Made by a program: the position numbers and the translations under genes
Shown: in pieces, positions 9,508-18,016 of the stretch
Position numbering within the stretch: position 1 is the first letter of the stretch
How the letters are laid out: each line of letters opens with the position of its first letter
The notes under the pieces: model-generated
Told to the model about the DNA's origin: nothing
What the model saw: the letters and a program-made list of their open reading frames with translations, nothing else
The model's database searches: none
From: an uncultured Clostridia bacterium
Lineage (GTDB): Bacteria > Bacillota > Clostridia > UMGS1883
Assembly (NCBI GenBank): GCA_947626145.1
Contig: CANQRB010000001.1
Coordinates: 62,001-126,000, forward strand
DNA: 64,000 nucleotides
Direction of reading: 5' to 3'

Positions 9508-10154
9508 TCCGCCTTCCGAATTTTCTCCCCGGTAACGGAAAACAGCACCCACTCGGCAATATTGGTTGCGTGATCTCCGATCCGCTCAAAATACTTCGCC
9601 ACCATCAAAAGGTCAATGGCATATTCTCCCTCGTTGGGATTTTGCGCGATCAGGGAAATCAGGCTGCTTTTAACGTCTATAAAGTAATCGTCCACAATGT
9701 CGTCGGAGGCAATGACAGCTTCGGCGATGGAAATATCCTGCTTCACATAGGCGTCCACGCTGTCCGTCACCATTTTAATAGTCGCTTTTGCCATTTCCCG
9801 AATTTTGATATGCTCGGGCAGTGTTCTGTCATTCAGAAAGGGCAGAATTTCCGCAACATCTTCCGCCTGATCTCCGATACGCTCCATGTCAGTTATCATT
9901 TTTAAAGCGGCTGAAATCTGCCGCAAATCCCGCGCTACCGGCTGCTGCTGGAGCAGGAGCCGCAGGCACATGGATTCAATCTGCCGTTCCTTTTCGTCTA
10001 TCTCCCGGTCAATCGGGGCGATCTTCGCCGCAAGCGCGTCGTCCTTTTGAATTAGTGCGGAAGCCGCCAGAGAAATCACTTCCTCGCACAGCGCCCCCAT
10101 CTTGATAAGCTCCTGCCCAAGCGTGTTAAGCTGCTCGTCAAACCGCGTCCTCAT
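9504..10154 (-). CDS. phoU: PhoU phosphate-signalling protein
   Basis: 216 aa, all-helical, with two PhoU repeats; the metal-binding type motifs appear as ERIGDQAEDVAE and ERIGDHATNIAE. In known systems it links the Pst transporter to PhoR and lowers Pho signalling when phosphate is plentiful. The frame is open further upstream, but the ATG at 10154 overlaps the pstB stop codon by one base (TAATG), has an AGGGAGG-like site upstream, and begins the normal PhoU sequence MRTRFDEQL; the longer version is an artefact inside pstB. Confidence 0.93.
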   Translation of the reverse strand: MRTRFDEQLNTLGQELIKMGALCEEVISLAASALIQKDDALAAKIAPIDREIDEKERQIESMCLRLLLQQQPVARDLRQISAALKMITDMERIGDQAEDVAEILPFLNDRTLPEHIKIREMAKATIKMVTDSVDAYVKQDISIAEAVIASDDIVDDYFIDVKSSLISLIAQNPNEGEYAIDLLMVAKYFERIGDHATNIAEWVLFSVTGEKIRKAD

Positions 10155-10909
10155 TATCCAAACCTCCCTGTGATATAATCCTCGGTGCGCTTGTCCTCGG
10201 GCCGGGAGAACATTTTTTCCGTGTCCCCGTACTCTACCAGTTCGCCCAAAAGGAAAAACGCCGTCCGATCCGAAATGCGTACCGCCTGCTGCATATTGTG
10301 GGTGACAATGATGATGGTGTATTTTTCTTTCAGCGTCATTGCCAGCTCCTCGATTTTCGAGGTCGAGATCGGGTCGAGCGCCGAGGTTGGCTCGTCCATT
10401 AAAAGGACCTCCGGCTGAACCGCCAGTGCGCGGGCGATACAGAGCCGCTGCTGCTGCCCGCCGGAAAGGCCCAGCGCGTTCTTTTTCAGCCTGTCTTTTA
10501 CTTCGTCCCAAATGGCCGCGTCACGAAGGGAGTGTTCCACAATATCGTCCAGCTTTGCTTTGGCGTGAATTCCATGCGTTCTGGGGCCGTAAGCGATGTT
10601 GTCATAGACCGACATGGGGAACGGGTTGGGTTTTTGGAACACCATACCGATTTCCTTGCGCAGCGTGTTGACGTCAACGCCGGGAGCAAAAATATCCTTC
10701 TCCTTGTATAAAACCTCTCCCGTTATTTTGATATTGGGAATCAGGTCGTTCATTCGATCCAGCGTTTTCAAAAAGGTGGATTTCCCGCAGCCGGACGGCC
10801 CAATCAGCGCCGTAATCGTCTTTTCCGGAATATTCAGACTCACATGATGGAGCGCCTGCGCGGCTCCGTACCAGAGATTTAAGTCCCGAACCGTAATTAT
10901 ATCGTTCAT
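10154..10909 (-). CDS. pstB: Phosphate ABC transporter ATP-binding protein
   Basis: 251 aa. Walker [10 protein letters not shown] near residues 37-45, Q-loop in VFQKPNPFP, signature LSGGQQQR, Walker [14 protein letters not shown] and switch His in VTHNM are all intact. It powers phosphate import through PstA-PstC. The start overlaps the pstA stop (ATGA). Confidence 0.96.
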   Translation of the reverse strand: MNDIITVRDLNLWYGAAQALHHVSLNIPEKTITALIGPSGCGKSTFLKTLDRMNDLIPNIKITGEVLYKEKDIFAPGVDVNTLRKEIGMVFQKPNPFPMSVYDNIAYGPRTHGIHAKAKLDDIVEHSLRDAAIWDEVKDRLKKNALGLSGGQQQRLCIARALAVQPEVLLMDEPTSALDPISTSKIEELAMTLKEKYTIIIVTHNMQQAVRISDRTAFFLLGELVEYGDTEKMFSRPEDKRTEDYITGRFG

Positions 10910-11754
10910 AGTTTCTGCCTCCTTTTGAACCAGCGCCCCACAAGCGCCGCCAAGAGATTTACGAAAAGTGTGAGTACCATCAAAATGGCCGCAATCGCAA
11001 AGGCCACGCCAAATTCGCCCTGTTCCTTTGCGTAAACATAAAGGGAAACAGTCAGCGTCGCTCCGGCGCTTCCAAGTCCTTCAAAAAATCCGTTCAGCGC
11101 GTGGGCAAATCCGGCGGTAAACAGGAGCGCCGCCGATTCTCCAAGAATACGCCCCACGGACAGGATACAACCCGTGATAACGCCGTCTATGCAGCCGGGC
11201 AGAACGACCGTGCGTATCGTGCGCCACTTTCCGGCTCCGAGCCCGAAAGCTCCCTCCCGGTAGGACTGCGGAACCGTTTTCAGACTTTCCTGCGTGGTGC
11301 GCATAACGGTCGGCAGGTTCATAATCACAAGCGTCAACGCTCCCGCCAAAAGCGAGGTCTGCATATTGAGAAACTGACAGAAGAACAGCATACCCACCAG
11401 GCCATAAATGATGGACGGAATACCGGAAAGTGTCTCGGCGGCGTATTCGATCACGGCGACAATTCTCTTGTTTTTCGCATACTCCGTGAGATAGACAGCC
11501 GCGCCCACGCCCAGCGGCAGCACAAAGACAAGCGTACCGACAATGATATAAACCGTATTCAAAATGTCCGGCAGAATACCGATTTTCCCGGAAAGATAGC
11601 TCGGCTTTGTGGACAGCAGCTCCCATGAGATATTAGGAATTCCCTTTGCCAGTATGTAGGCCAAAAGGAACAGCACGAGGGCACAAGTGAAAGCCGCACT
11701 GATTATGCACAAAGCCCGGAGAAGCGCGATTTTTATTTTTCGATTACCGCTCAT
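10906..11754 (-). CDS. pstA: Phosphate ABC transporter permease PstA
   Basis: 282 aa membrane protein with about six hydrophobic segments and the permease coupling region ([25 protein letters not shown]). Start placed at ATG 11754, 9 nt after AAGGAG; a GTG one codon upstream is also possible. It follows pstC by a few bases and overlaps pstB by 4 bp. Confidence 0.94.
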   Translation of the reverse strand: MSGNRKIKIALLRALCIISAAFTCALVLFLLAYILAKGIPNISWELLSTKPSYLSGKIGILPDILNTVYIIVGTLVFVLPLGVGAAVYLTEYAKNKRIVAVIEYAAETLSGIPSIIYGLVGMLFFCQFLNMQTSLLAGALTLVIMNLPTVMRTTQESLKTVPQSYREGAFGLGAGKWRTIRTVVLPGCIDGVITGCILSVGRILGESAALLFTAGFAHALNGFFEGLGSAGATLTVSLYVYAKEQGEFGVAFAIAAILMVLTLFVNLLAALVGRWFKRRQKL

Positions 11755-11760
11755 CACTCA

Positions 11761-12624
11761 TCACTCCTTACCGCGTTTTAAAAAGAAATTCAGAGCCGCG
11801 TTGATTAACATAATGAACAAAAACAGCACAAGGGCAATCGAGAAAAGCGCCTGTCTTTGGAGTCCGCTTGAATAGGACATTTCGCTCGCCACCGCCGTCG
11901 TCAGGAAGCGTACGCTCCCGAAAAGCTCCGGCAAATTCGGCGCGTTGCCGGATACCATCATAACGGCCATGGCTTCTCCAATCGCCCGCCCGACACCCAG
12001 CACCACCGCCGCGGCGATACCGCTTTTCGCGGCGGGAACCGAAACCTTGAAATAAGTTTCCACCGGCGCCGCGCCGAGGGCGAGCGACGCATCTTCATAC
12101 TCCTTCGGCACGGCCTCCAAAGCTGTGATTGACACATTGACAATAGAGGGCAAAATCATAATTGAAAGTACAATGATTGCCGCGAAAAGGCTTGCTCCGT
12201 CCGGAATATGGAACAGACTGCGTATGCCGGGGACAAGCACCATCATTCCCACAAGGCCGTAAACAACGGACGGAATACCCGCCAAAAGACTGACTGCGCC
12301 TGATACAATCGTCCTGATTTTTGCGGGGGCGAGCTTTGCCAGATAGACCGAGGTTAAAAATCCAATCGGTACGCCAATCAGAATTGCGCCCGCCGTGCCG
12401 TAAACGCTCGTCAGAATAAACGGCAGTATCCCAAATTTCGGTTCATTGGCGGTAGAGGCCCATTCTTTCCCGAACAGGAAATCCCAAATACCGATTTTAC
12501 GGATTGCGGGGATCCCCGCGACAACCAGATAAAGCGTAATCAACAGCACGCAGCCAACCGTTATCAGTCCGAGGATAAGAAATATACCGTGAATGAAAGT
12601 CTCAAACGCTTTTTGCTTTTTCAT
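11761..12624 (-). CDS. pstC: Phosphate ABC transporter permease PstC
   Basis: 287 aa membrane permease with about six hydrophobic segments and the coupling helix region ALEAVPKEYEDASLALGA. ATG 12624 is preferred because AGGAG lies 7 nt upstream; an alternative ATG at 12639 overlaps the pstS stop. Partner of PstA and PstB. Confidence 0.93.
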   Translation of the reverse strand: MKKQKAFETFIHGIFLILGLITVGCVLLITLYLVVAGIPAIRKIGIWDFLFGKEWASTANEPKFGILPFILTSVYGTAGAILIGVPIGFLTSVYLAKLAPAKIRTIVSGAVSLLAGIPSVVYGLVGMMVLVPGIRSLFHIPDGASLFAAIIVLSIMILPSIVNVSITALEAVPKEYEDASLALGAAPVETYFKVSVPAAKSGIAAAVVLGVGRAIGEAMAVMMVSGNAPNLPELFGSVRFLTTAVASEMSYSSGLQRQALFSIALVLFLFIMLINAALNFFLKRGKE

Positions 12625-12635
12625 TCCCGCGCTCC

Positions 12636-13445
12636 TCATTTTACAGGCACCGCACCCGCCTGTGAGATGTACGGGGCCGACTCGTCCGAAAGCGCAAAGT
12701 CAAAGAATTTCTGCGCCGCGTCGGAAAGCTCGGCGTCGTCTTTCGTCACCAGCACGAACGGACGCTGAATGACATAGCTGCCATCTTTGACTGTCGCTTC
12801 ACTGGGCGAAACGCCGCCTACGGAAAGGGCCTTTATCTGATCGCTGACGGCGGCGAGAGAAGCGTATCCGATTGCGTCCGGGTTTTGTGAAACGGTGGTA
12901 ATCACATCGCCGGTTGATGTAAGCTCCTGACGGTACTTGCAGGCGTTCTCCGTACCCGTAATGGATTCAAAGCCGTCTCTTGTTCCACTGCCCGCTTCGC
13001 GCCCGATTACAACGATTTCTGCGTCATTTCCGCCAACCTCGAACCAATTTGTGATTTCCCCTGTGTAGATTTTGGCAATCGTCTCTATATCGAGGTCGCT
13101 CACTTCGTTTTTCGGATTTACAATCACGGCAATTCCGTCGTTGGCAAGTACGGTTTCCGAAAGACCATCCGCCTTTTCTTCTTCTTTCAGACTGCGGCTT
13201 GAAAGACCAATATCGCAGCGCCCTTCCTTGACGGCCTGAATCCCGGAGCCGGAGCCTGTGGGATTATATGTAAAGGTCATGCCGCTGTACTTTTCCTGAA
13301 ACGCTTCTCCCAGAACGCCGATCACTTCCTCCATCGAGGTAGAGCCGTCGGTGGAAACAGTTCCACCTTTTTGTTGCGCCCGGCAGCCCGCAAGGGCCGA
13401 TACCGCTAAAGCGGCGGCGAGGGCTAATGTCATAAATTTCTTCAT
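12636..13445 (-). CDS. pstS: Phosphate-binding lipoprotein PstS
   Basis: 269 aa. Lipoprotein signal with lipobox LAGC (Cys20). Phosphate-binding features: TVSTDGSTSM at the mature N-terminus, NPTGSGSGIQAV and REAGSGTRDGFE. It captures phosphate at the outer face of the membrane for PstCAB. First gene of the cluster, with a PHO-box-like repeat about 80 bp upstream. Confidence 0.95.
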   Translation of the reverse strand: MKKFMTLALAAALAVSALAGCRAQQKGGTVSTDGSTSMEEVIGVLGEAFQEKYSGMTFTYNPTGSGSGIQAVKEGRCDIGLSSRSLKEEEKADGLSETVLANDGIAVIVNPKNEVSDLDIETIAKIYTGEITNWFEVGGNDAEIVVIGREAGSGTRDGFESITGTENACKYRQELTSTGDVITTVSQNPDAIGYASLAAVSDQIKALSVGGVSPSEATVKDGSYVIQRPFVLVTKDDAELSDAAQKFFDFALSDESAPYISQAGAVPVK

Positions 13446-13527
13446 CTTGAAAAACTCCTTTGCGTTTATTTCCCTTTCGGGTACAGCTATATTTTAGTCC
13501 CGTAAAATCAAATCCGTTACCGCGGTT

Positions 13528-13544
13528 ATGTAAAATGGATGTAA
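13528..13544 (-). promoter_or_regulatory. PHO-box-like direct repeat upstream of pstS
   Basis: On the minus strand TTACAT occurs twice with an 11-bp period (TTACATccattTTACAT). Firmicute PhoP boxes are TTAACA-like hexamers repeated every 11 bp, and this lies upstream of pstS. The binding site is inferred; the repeat is seen. Confidence 0.6.
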
Positions 13545-13702
13545 AGTTTAATAAGAAGTAAAGCAGGGGAGTATATAGCGTAATAAAAATACCGCTGCTT
13601 TATCTCTTCTATCCTTGTCTCCTGTTTGGCGTGGAAGGTCGCAGTTGACGAACCCGTACGTATTCGGCTGTGGCAGTTTTTTGTATTTTTGTGTAAGAAG
13701 GA

Positions 13703-13731
13703 TTGAAATTTTTTTACTTATGTGATAAAAT
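13703..13731 (+). promoter_or_regulatory. sigma-A promoter of the nitrilase-family gene
   Basis: TTGAAA, 17 bp, TAAAAT, ending 40 bp before the ATG at 13771. Confidence 0.65.
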
Positions 13732-13770
13732 ATGCGGTGAAGAATAATTGATTTAGTTGGAGGCGGTTTT

Positions 13771-14628
13771 ATGGGCGCCAAAATAAATATTGCGCTGCTT
13801 CAGATTCTTCCTGGCAAAAGCATGGAAGAAAATATGGAAAAAGGCATAAGGTACTGTAGAGAGGCAAAAAAGCTGGGGGCCGATATTGCCTTATTTCCGG
13901 AGATGTGGAGCAGCGGATACAGTATTCCTCATGACGCGGAAAAACTAAATGAGCTTGCGATTTCGTCGGACAGCGAATTTGTCCTGTGCTTCGCCAAGCT
14001 TGCAAAAGAGCTGGAACTGGCAATAGCTGTCACTTTTCTTGAAAAGAACGAGCCAAAACCGAGAAACACGGTTTGTCTTTTTGACCGTTTCGGTAAATTA
14101 GTTTACAAATATTCAAAGGTACATATCTGTGATTTCGGTGAGTCCGACGATGAAAGTGTACTCTGCGCGGGGGACGAGTTCCCAGTCGCCGAATTGGACA
14201 CGGCAAAAGGAAGTATAATGGTCGGCTCCATGATCTGCTATGACAGAGAGTTCCCGGAAAGCGCGAGAATATTGATGTTAATTGGCGCTGAGCTTTTGCT
14301 TGTGCCGAATGCCTGCCCGATGGAGATAAACCGACTGTCACAGCTCAGGGGCCGAGCGTATGAAAATATGCTTGCGATAGCCACCTGCAACTATCCCGCA
14401 CCCCATCCGGACTGCAACGGCCACTCTTCTCTGTTTGACGGCGTCGTGTATCTTCCGGAAATGCATGGCTCAAGGGACACCTGTGTTTTAGAAGCGGATG
14501 ATTCAGAAGGCATTTTCCTCGCCGGACTGGACATTGAAATGCTCAGAGAATATCGAAAACGTGAATATCATCACTATATAAAAAACCGGCGCCCGGAAAT
14601 GTATGGAGCGGTAGCGGGGAACAGATAA
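13771..14628 (+). CDS. Carbon-nitrogen hydrolase (nitrilase superfamily)
   Basis: 285 aa cytosolic amidase-like enzyme. The Glu-Lys-Cys triad is visible: Glu in LFPEMW, Lys in YSKVHIC and Cys in MICYDREFPES. Length is normal for the N-carbamoylputrescine amidase / omega-amidase branch. GGAGG lies upstream of the ATG. It stands alone between the pst operon (opposite strand) and the rpn gene. Substrate cannot be assigned from sequence. Confidence 0.85.
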   Translation: MGAKINIALLQILPGKSMEENMEKGIRYCREAKKLGADIALFPEMWSSGYSIPHDAEKLNELAISSDSEFVLCFAKLAKELELAIAVTFLEKNEPKPRNTVCLFDRFGKLVYKYSKVHICDFGESDDESVLCAGDEFPVAELDTAKGSIMVGSMICYDREFPESARILMLIGAELLLVPNACPMEINRLSQLRGRAYENMLAIATCNYPAPHPDCNGHSSLFDGVVYLPEMHGSRDTCVLEADDSEGIFLAGLDIEMLREYRKREYHHYIKNRRPEMYGAVAGNR

Positions 14629-14687
14629 TTCATATGGACGCGTAAGATGGGCTTTCTTTGATGAAACAAAAAATTTACATAAAATAC

Positions 14688-14716
14688 TTGAACAGTCCCC
14701 AAAAATGTGATATACT
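14688..14716 (+). promoter_or_regulatory. sigma-A promoter of the rpn-like gene
   Basis: TTGAAC, 17 bp, TATACT. It lies inside the upstream part of the open frame, which argues that translation begins after it, at GTG 14745. Confidence 0.7.
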
Positions 14717-14744
14717 ATATATTGCAACAAAGGAAGTGACGCCG

Positions 14745-15683
14745 GTGAAAGACCTTGACACGCTTTCAAAGGGATATATGTCCCAAAACGATATTTTTGC
14801 GGACGCTTTTAACTATTTGATATACGACGGACGACAGGTCATCAATCCCGAGCAGCTCAGCCCGCTCGATACGACCGAACTTGCGGCCCCATACGGCGAC
14901 AGCGGCGAGGCGGAGCCCGTGCAGAAATTTCGCGACGTATTGAAGTATGTTACGGCAATGACAGACGACAGAGCTGCGTACCTCGTGTTAGGCATTGAAA
15001 ACCAGCAAAACGTACATTTGGCTATGCCGGTGAGAAATATGCTCTATGACGCTTTGGAATACAGCCGGCAGGTCAGGGAGGCCGCGAGCCGCCATAGACA
15101 GAACAAAGAACACGGAAGCAGTGAGGAGTTTCTTTCCGGTTTCCATCGTGGAGATCGGCTCATTCCCGTTATAACCCTTGTCGTATACTTTTCCAGCGAT
15201 AAGTGGGACGGCCCGAGAAGCCTGTTCGATATGATGGAGATTAAGGACGACAAAATTAGGGCTTTGACGAACGATTATAAGATACATCTTCTCGCTCCGG
15301 CTGAAATGAGCGATGATGAGTTTGATAAGCTCCAGTCCGAGCTGGGCAGGATAATGAAGTATATCCAGTGTTCGACGGATAAAAATAGGCTCTCACAGCT
15401 TGTTGAGGCGGACGAAAGATATACCCACATCAGTAAGGCGGGAGCGCTGCTCCTGAACGAATGTACAAAATCAGAAATACATATTGACGACAGTAAGGAG
15501 GATGTAGATATGTGTCAGGCGATAAAGGATATTAAGGCTGATAGCATGGCCGAGGGCGTTATCAAAACCATAAAAGCCATAATGAAAAATATGAACTGGA
15601 CAGCCGAGCAGGCCGTTGCCGCGGCCGGTGTGCCCGAAAACGAACGTAAGGCGTATATAGCAAAGCTAACTACGGAAGCATAA
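14745..15683 (+). CDS. Rpn-family nuclease / PD-(D/E)XK putative transposase
   Basis: 312 aa from GTG 14745, chosen because AAAGGAAG lies 7-8 nt upstream and a promoter lies before it; the frame is open back to 14658. The nuclease core is recognisable by LGIENQQNVHLAMPVRNMLYDALEY, which resembles the E-x-Q and R/Y region of Rpn (Transposase_31, PDDEXK_2) proteins, followed by the VVYFSSDKWDGPRSLFDM segment. The C-terminal 57 residues (from MCQAIKDIKADS) form a separate helical module that has its own internal ribosome site and ATG at 15510, and is duplicated immediately downstream. Rpn proteins are RecA-independent recombination nucleases, some acting in phage defence. No transposon ends are seen. 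Confidence 0.75.
   Translation: MKDLDTLSKGYMSQNDIFADAFNYLIYDGRQVINPEQLSPLDTTELAAPYGDSGEAEPVQKFRDVLKYVTAMTDDRAAYLVLGIENQQNVHLAMPVRNMLYDALEYSRQVREAASRHRQNKEHGSSEEFLSGFHRGDRLIPVITLVVYFSSDKWDGPRSLFDMMEIKDDKIRALTNDYKIHLLAPAEMSDDEFDKLQSELGRIMKYIQCSTDKNRLSQLVEADERYTHISKAGALLLNECTKSEIHIDDSKEDVDMCQAIKDIKADSMAEGVIKTIKAIMKNMNWTAEQAVAAAGVPENERKAYIAKLTTEA
15498..15683 (+). repeat. Tandem duplication, unit 1 (3' end of rpn gene)
   Basis: 186-bp unit starting GAGGATGTAGATATGTG. Its partner is unit 2 at 15687-15884. Confidence 0.9.
15510..15683 (+). CDS. Candidate intragenic small protein (C-terminal module of the rpn gene)
   Basis: 57 aa, in frame with the rpn gene. A perfect AAGGAGG at 15495-15501 lies 8 nt before ATG 15510, ideal for translation initiation. 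In E. coli, rpn genes are reported to encode such internal C-terminal small proteins that inhibit the full-length nuclease; the same role is inferred here. Contains the residue run EQAVAAAGVPENERKAYIAKL, which reads as two helices. Expression is not shown by sequence alone. Confidence 0.5.
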   Translation: MCQAIKDIKADSMAEGVIKTIKAIMKNMNWTAEQAVAAAGVPENERKAYIAKLTTEA

Positions 15684-15686
15684 AAA

Positions 15687-15884
15687 GAGGATGTAGATAT
15701 GTGCCAGGCGATAAAGGATATTAAGGCTGATAGCCGAGCTGAAGGCCGAGCCGAGGGTGTTATCAAAACCCTAAAGGCCATAATGAGCAGTCTGCACCTG
15801 ACAGCCGAGCAGGCCGTTGCCGCGGCCAATGTGCCCGAAAACGAGCGTAAAGCATATATTGCAAAATTAACGGCTGAAGCATGA
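15687..15884 (+). repeat. Tandem duplication, unit 2
   Basis: 198-bp unit starting with the same GAGGATGTAGATATGTG, 3 bp after unit 1. It is 12 bp longer because of one inserted RAEG-coding unit; otherwise nearly colinear. Confidence 0.9.
15699..15884 (+). CDS. Free-standing duplicate of the rpn C-terminal module
   Basis: 61 aa. It starts with the same MCQAIKDIKADS and ends with the same EQAVAAANVPENERKAYIAKL as the end of the rpn gene. It begins 15 nt after the rpn stop, with AGAGG 8 nt before its ATG. It differs from the upstream copy mainly by an extra four-residue RAEG unit and by a few substitutions around SSLHLT versus KNMNWT. No nuclease domain is present. It is probably a dedicated antitoxin-like or modulatory protein, or a recent decay product; the open frame and kept ribosome site favour the former. 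Confidence 0.6.
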   Translation: MCQAIKDIKADSRAEGRAEGVIKTLKAIMSSLHLTAEQAVAAANVPENERKAYIAKLTAEA

Positions 15885-15888
15885 AACG

Positions 15889-15915
15889 TCCCCCGCGGCA
15901 TTTGCCTGCGGGGGA
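15889..15915. terminator. Hairpin between convergent rpn-tail and YolD-like genes
   Basis: TCCCCCGC pairs with GCGGGGGA around an 11-nt loop. A T-rich stretch follows only after about 20 nt, so strength is uncertain. Confidence 0.55.
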
Positions 15916-15932
15916 TGCTTTAGCATTTACTT

Positions 15933-16361
15933 TTATTTTTTGAAAAGCTCACACTCTATTGAAATAATATCATTGATCGGTATCTCGCTTTTATCCGTAA
16001 AAATCAGGCGGCGTTTATGTTCGTCAATTCTTCTGAGCTTCTTAAACACCGTCACATATTCACCGCCATCCTTAAGCTCGTCCGGCTTAAAATATGTGAC
16101 GGTGACCTCAGGCCGCTCGGATATTACCTCGGCCAAGGCGCTCAACTTACGATTGAGTTCGTCCAATTCGTCGTCGCCTAAACTGATTTTGCTGCCGGTC
16201 AGGCGAGCGGTCTCTTCGACAGCGTCATCATAGCCCACGAGGGCCGCAAAGGGCGAAAACTGCCCCGCCCGGTTGTGCGCGGACATATGCGGATGCTTTT
16301 CGGAGCGGTGGTGCGGCAGATTGATTATACTTTCGTAACTGTGTTTGTCGCCGTTATTCAT
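15933..16361 (-). CDS. YolD-like protein paired with Y-family polymerase
   Basis: 142 aa. The stretch HPHMSAHNRAGQFSPFAALVGYDDAVEETARLT is typical of the small YolD-like proteins encoded beside UmuC/DinB polymerases in Firmicutes. A beta-rich C-terminal part ends DKSEIPINDIISIE, again typical. It begins 14 bp after the polymerase stop codon, so they are co-transcribed. Molecular function unknown; association with translesion synthesis is by context. Confidence 0.8.
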   Translation of the reverse strand: MNNGDKHSYESIINLPHHRSEKHPHMSAHNRAGQFSPFAALVGYDDAVEETARLTGSKISLGDDELDELNRKLSALAEVISERPEVTVTYFKPDELKDGGEYVTVFKKLRRIDEHKRRLIFTDKSEIPINDIISIECELFKK

Positions 16362-16375
16362 GCGCTTCCCCTCCC

Positions 16376-17878
16376 TTACTCGTGGTGTCCGCCGATTTGA
16401 GCGTTCCTTTGGGCGGCGGTGGCTCCCTCCTCCAAGTTCATGCCCTTTAGTACGGCGTTTTTGCCGTATTTTTTCTTTATGCTCAAGACCGCGTGCTGGA
16501 GCTTTTTCTCTCTTTCGAGAACCTCGCCGTCCGAAGCGCCCAAATCCGAAAGAAAGCTGAGCTGTTCCCCGGCCGAGGCCTCGCTCTCCGGCACGACGTT
16601 GCAGGCGGTGACATTTAACCTCCGCACCGACAGCCGCTTGTCCACGATTTTATCGAACAGTTCCATAACTGCGGCGGTAATGAGCTTTGTTGAGGAGGTC
16701 TGCTTTTTTAAATTTATCGTGCCGAGAGCGTGTTTGGGAACCTTGCGGCCGTAACGGTCGGTTGTCACCTCACCGCTATACGCTTTGGCAAGTTGCGGAT
16801 CTTTAAGGTTTTCAATATCGTAGCCCACGGTCAGCACCATTTGGTCGGTGACGAGACCCTTTTCCACCAAGTCCAGCACAAGCAGATCCGTCATCTCCTT
16901 TACGACCAGCCGCGCTTTCTCAAAAGGATAAGGCTGCTGAAGCACCTGACCGGAGCTTATGCTGTTTGTATCGGGACGATATGCCTTTACCTCGGCAATG
17001 GTCGTGGGTTCCCAGCCCCAGGCGTGGTCTATCAAAAGCTCCGCGTTCACGCCAAAGTGCTTATACAAAAGGTCCTCATTGTAGTAATCTCTCGGCCCGC
17101 CCACGGAACAGAGGGCCACATCGCCCATGGTAAAGAGACCCAGTTTCTCCAGCCTTTTCGCGGTGCCCCGCCCGACCCGCCAAAAATCCGTCAGCGGCCG
17201 ATGGTTCCATAGTTCACGCCGGTAGCTCATCTCGTCCAGCTCCGCAATGCGGACGCCGTTTTTGTCTGCGGGAATGTGCTTGGCGCGAATGTCCATTGCC
17301 ACTTTGGCAAGATACATATTCGTACCTACGCCGGCGGTGGCAGTTATGCCGGTATTTTTCAGCACGTCGAGGATGATTTTCATCGCAAGCTCCCGTGACG
17401 ACAGGCCGTAAAGCGTGAGATAATCGGTCACGTCCATGAAAACCTCGTCTATCGAGTATGCGAAAATGTCCTCCGGCGCCACGTATTTCAGGTAAATGCT
17501 GTAAATTTTTGTGCTGTATTTTATATACAGCGCCATCCTCGGAGGCGCGACAATATAGTCGAGAGCAACGGCCGGGCGGGAGCGTATCTCGTCGGCGTTG
17601 CAGGATTTTTCGGTGAACAGGCCGCCCTTCAGCCTGTGGAAGCGTTCGTCATTTATGGACTTTGCTTTTTGTACTACTTCAAACAGGCGGGGCCGTCCCG
17701 GCACGCCGAAGCCCTTGAGCGCCGGCGAGACAGCAAGACATATTGTTTTTTCGGTGCGGCTTTGATCTGCGACAACAAGGTTTGTAACGAGAGGGTCGAG
17801 GCCACGCTCCACACACTCCACCGAGGCATAAAACGATTTCAGGTCAATAGCGATATAACATCTCTGTTTTTCGTCCAT
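16376..17878 (-). CDS. Y-family DNA polymerase (UmuC/DinB-like, UvrX type)
   Basis: 500 aa translesion polymerase. Catalytic acidic residues appear in IAIDLKSFYASVE near residue 11 and in AYSIDEVFMDVTDYL. A helix-hairpin-helix region (FWRVGRGTAKRLEKLGLFTMGDVAL) and a little-finger domain follow. Longer than typical DinB, as in the UvrX/UmuC group of Firmicutes. Followed by the YolD-like gene. No clear LexA/DinR box is seen in the 138-bp upstream gap. Confidence 0.9.
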   Translation of the reverse strand: MDEKQRCYIAIDLKSFYASVECVERGLDPLVTNLVVADQSRTEKTICLAVSPALKGFGVPGRPRLFEVVQKAKSINDERFHRLKGGLFTEKSCNADEIRSRPAVALDYIVAPPRMALYIKYSTKIYSIYLKYVAPEDIFAYSIDEVFMDVTDYLTLYGLSSRELAMKIILDVLKNTGITATAGVGTNMYLAKVAMDIRAKHIPADKNGVRIAELDEMSYRRELWNHRPLTDFWRVGRGTAKRLEKLGLFTMGDVALCSVGGPRDYYNEDLLYKHFGVNAELLIDHAWGWEPTTIAEVKAYRPDTNSISSGQVLQQPYPFEKARLVVKEMTDLLVLDLVEKGLVTDQMVLTVGYDIENLKDPQLAKAYSGEVTTDRYGRKVPKHALGTINLKKQTSSTKLITAAVMELFDKIVDKRLSVRRLNVTACNVVPESEASAGEQLSFLSDLGASDGEVLEREKKLQHAVLSIKKKYGKNAVLKGMNLEEGATAAQRNAQIGGHHE

Positions 17879-17908
17879 AAGCGGCCATCCTCTCCTGTTT
17901 ATATCTCT

Positions 17909-17936
17909 ATTATATTTACCAATTTTGCACAGTCAA
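17909..17936 (-). promoter_or_regulatory. sigma-A promoter of the Y-family polymerase operon
   Basis: Minus-strand TTGACT, 16 bp, TATAAT, about 30 bp upstream of the ATG. Confidence 0.6.
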
Positions 17937-18016
17937 TCCGTTCTATTTCAAATATCACGGGTCTTATAGTCCCATGCCTTGCCGCAAAAGTCCCATTTCA
18001 TCAGGTGCGAGACAGT

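Noticed and set aside
10155-10511. N-terminal extension of phoU
   Set aside because: It lies inside pstB, and the coupled ATG at 10154 has normal PhoU sequence.
17879-18016. LexA/DinR box before the Y-family polymerase
   Set aside because: A lone GAAC is present but no paired GTTC at the right spacing.
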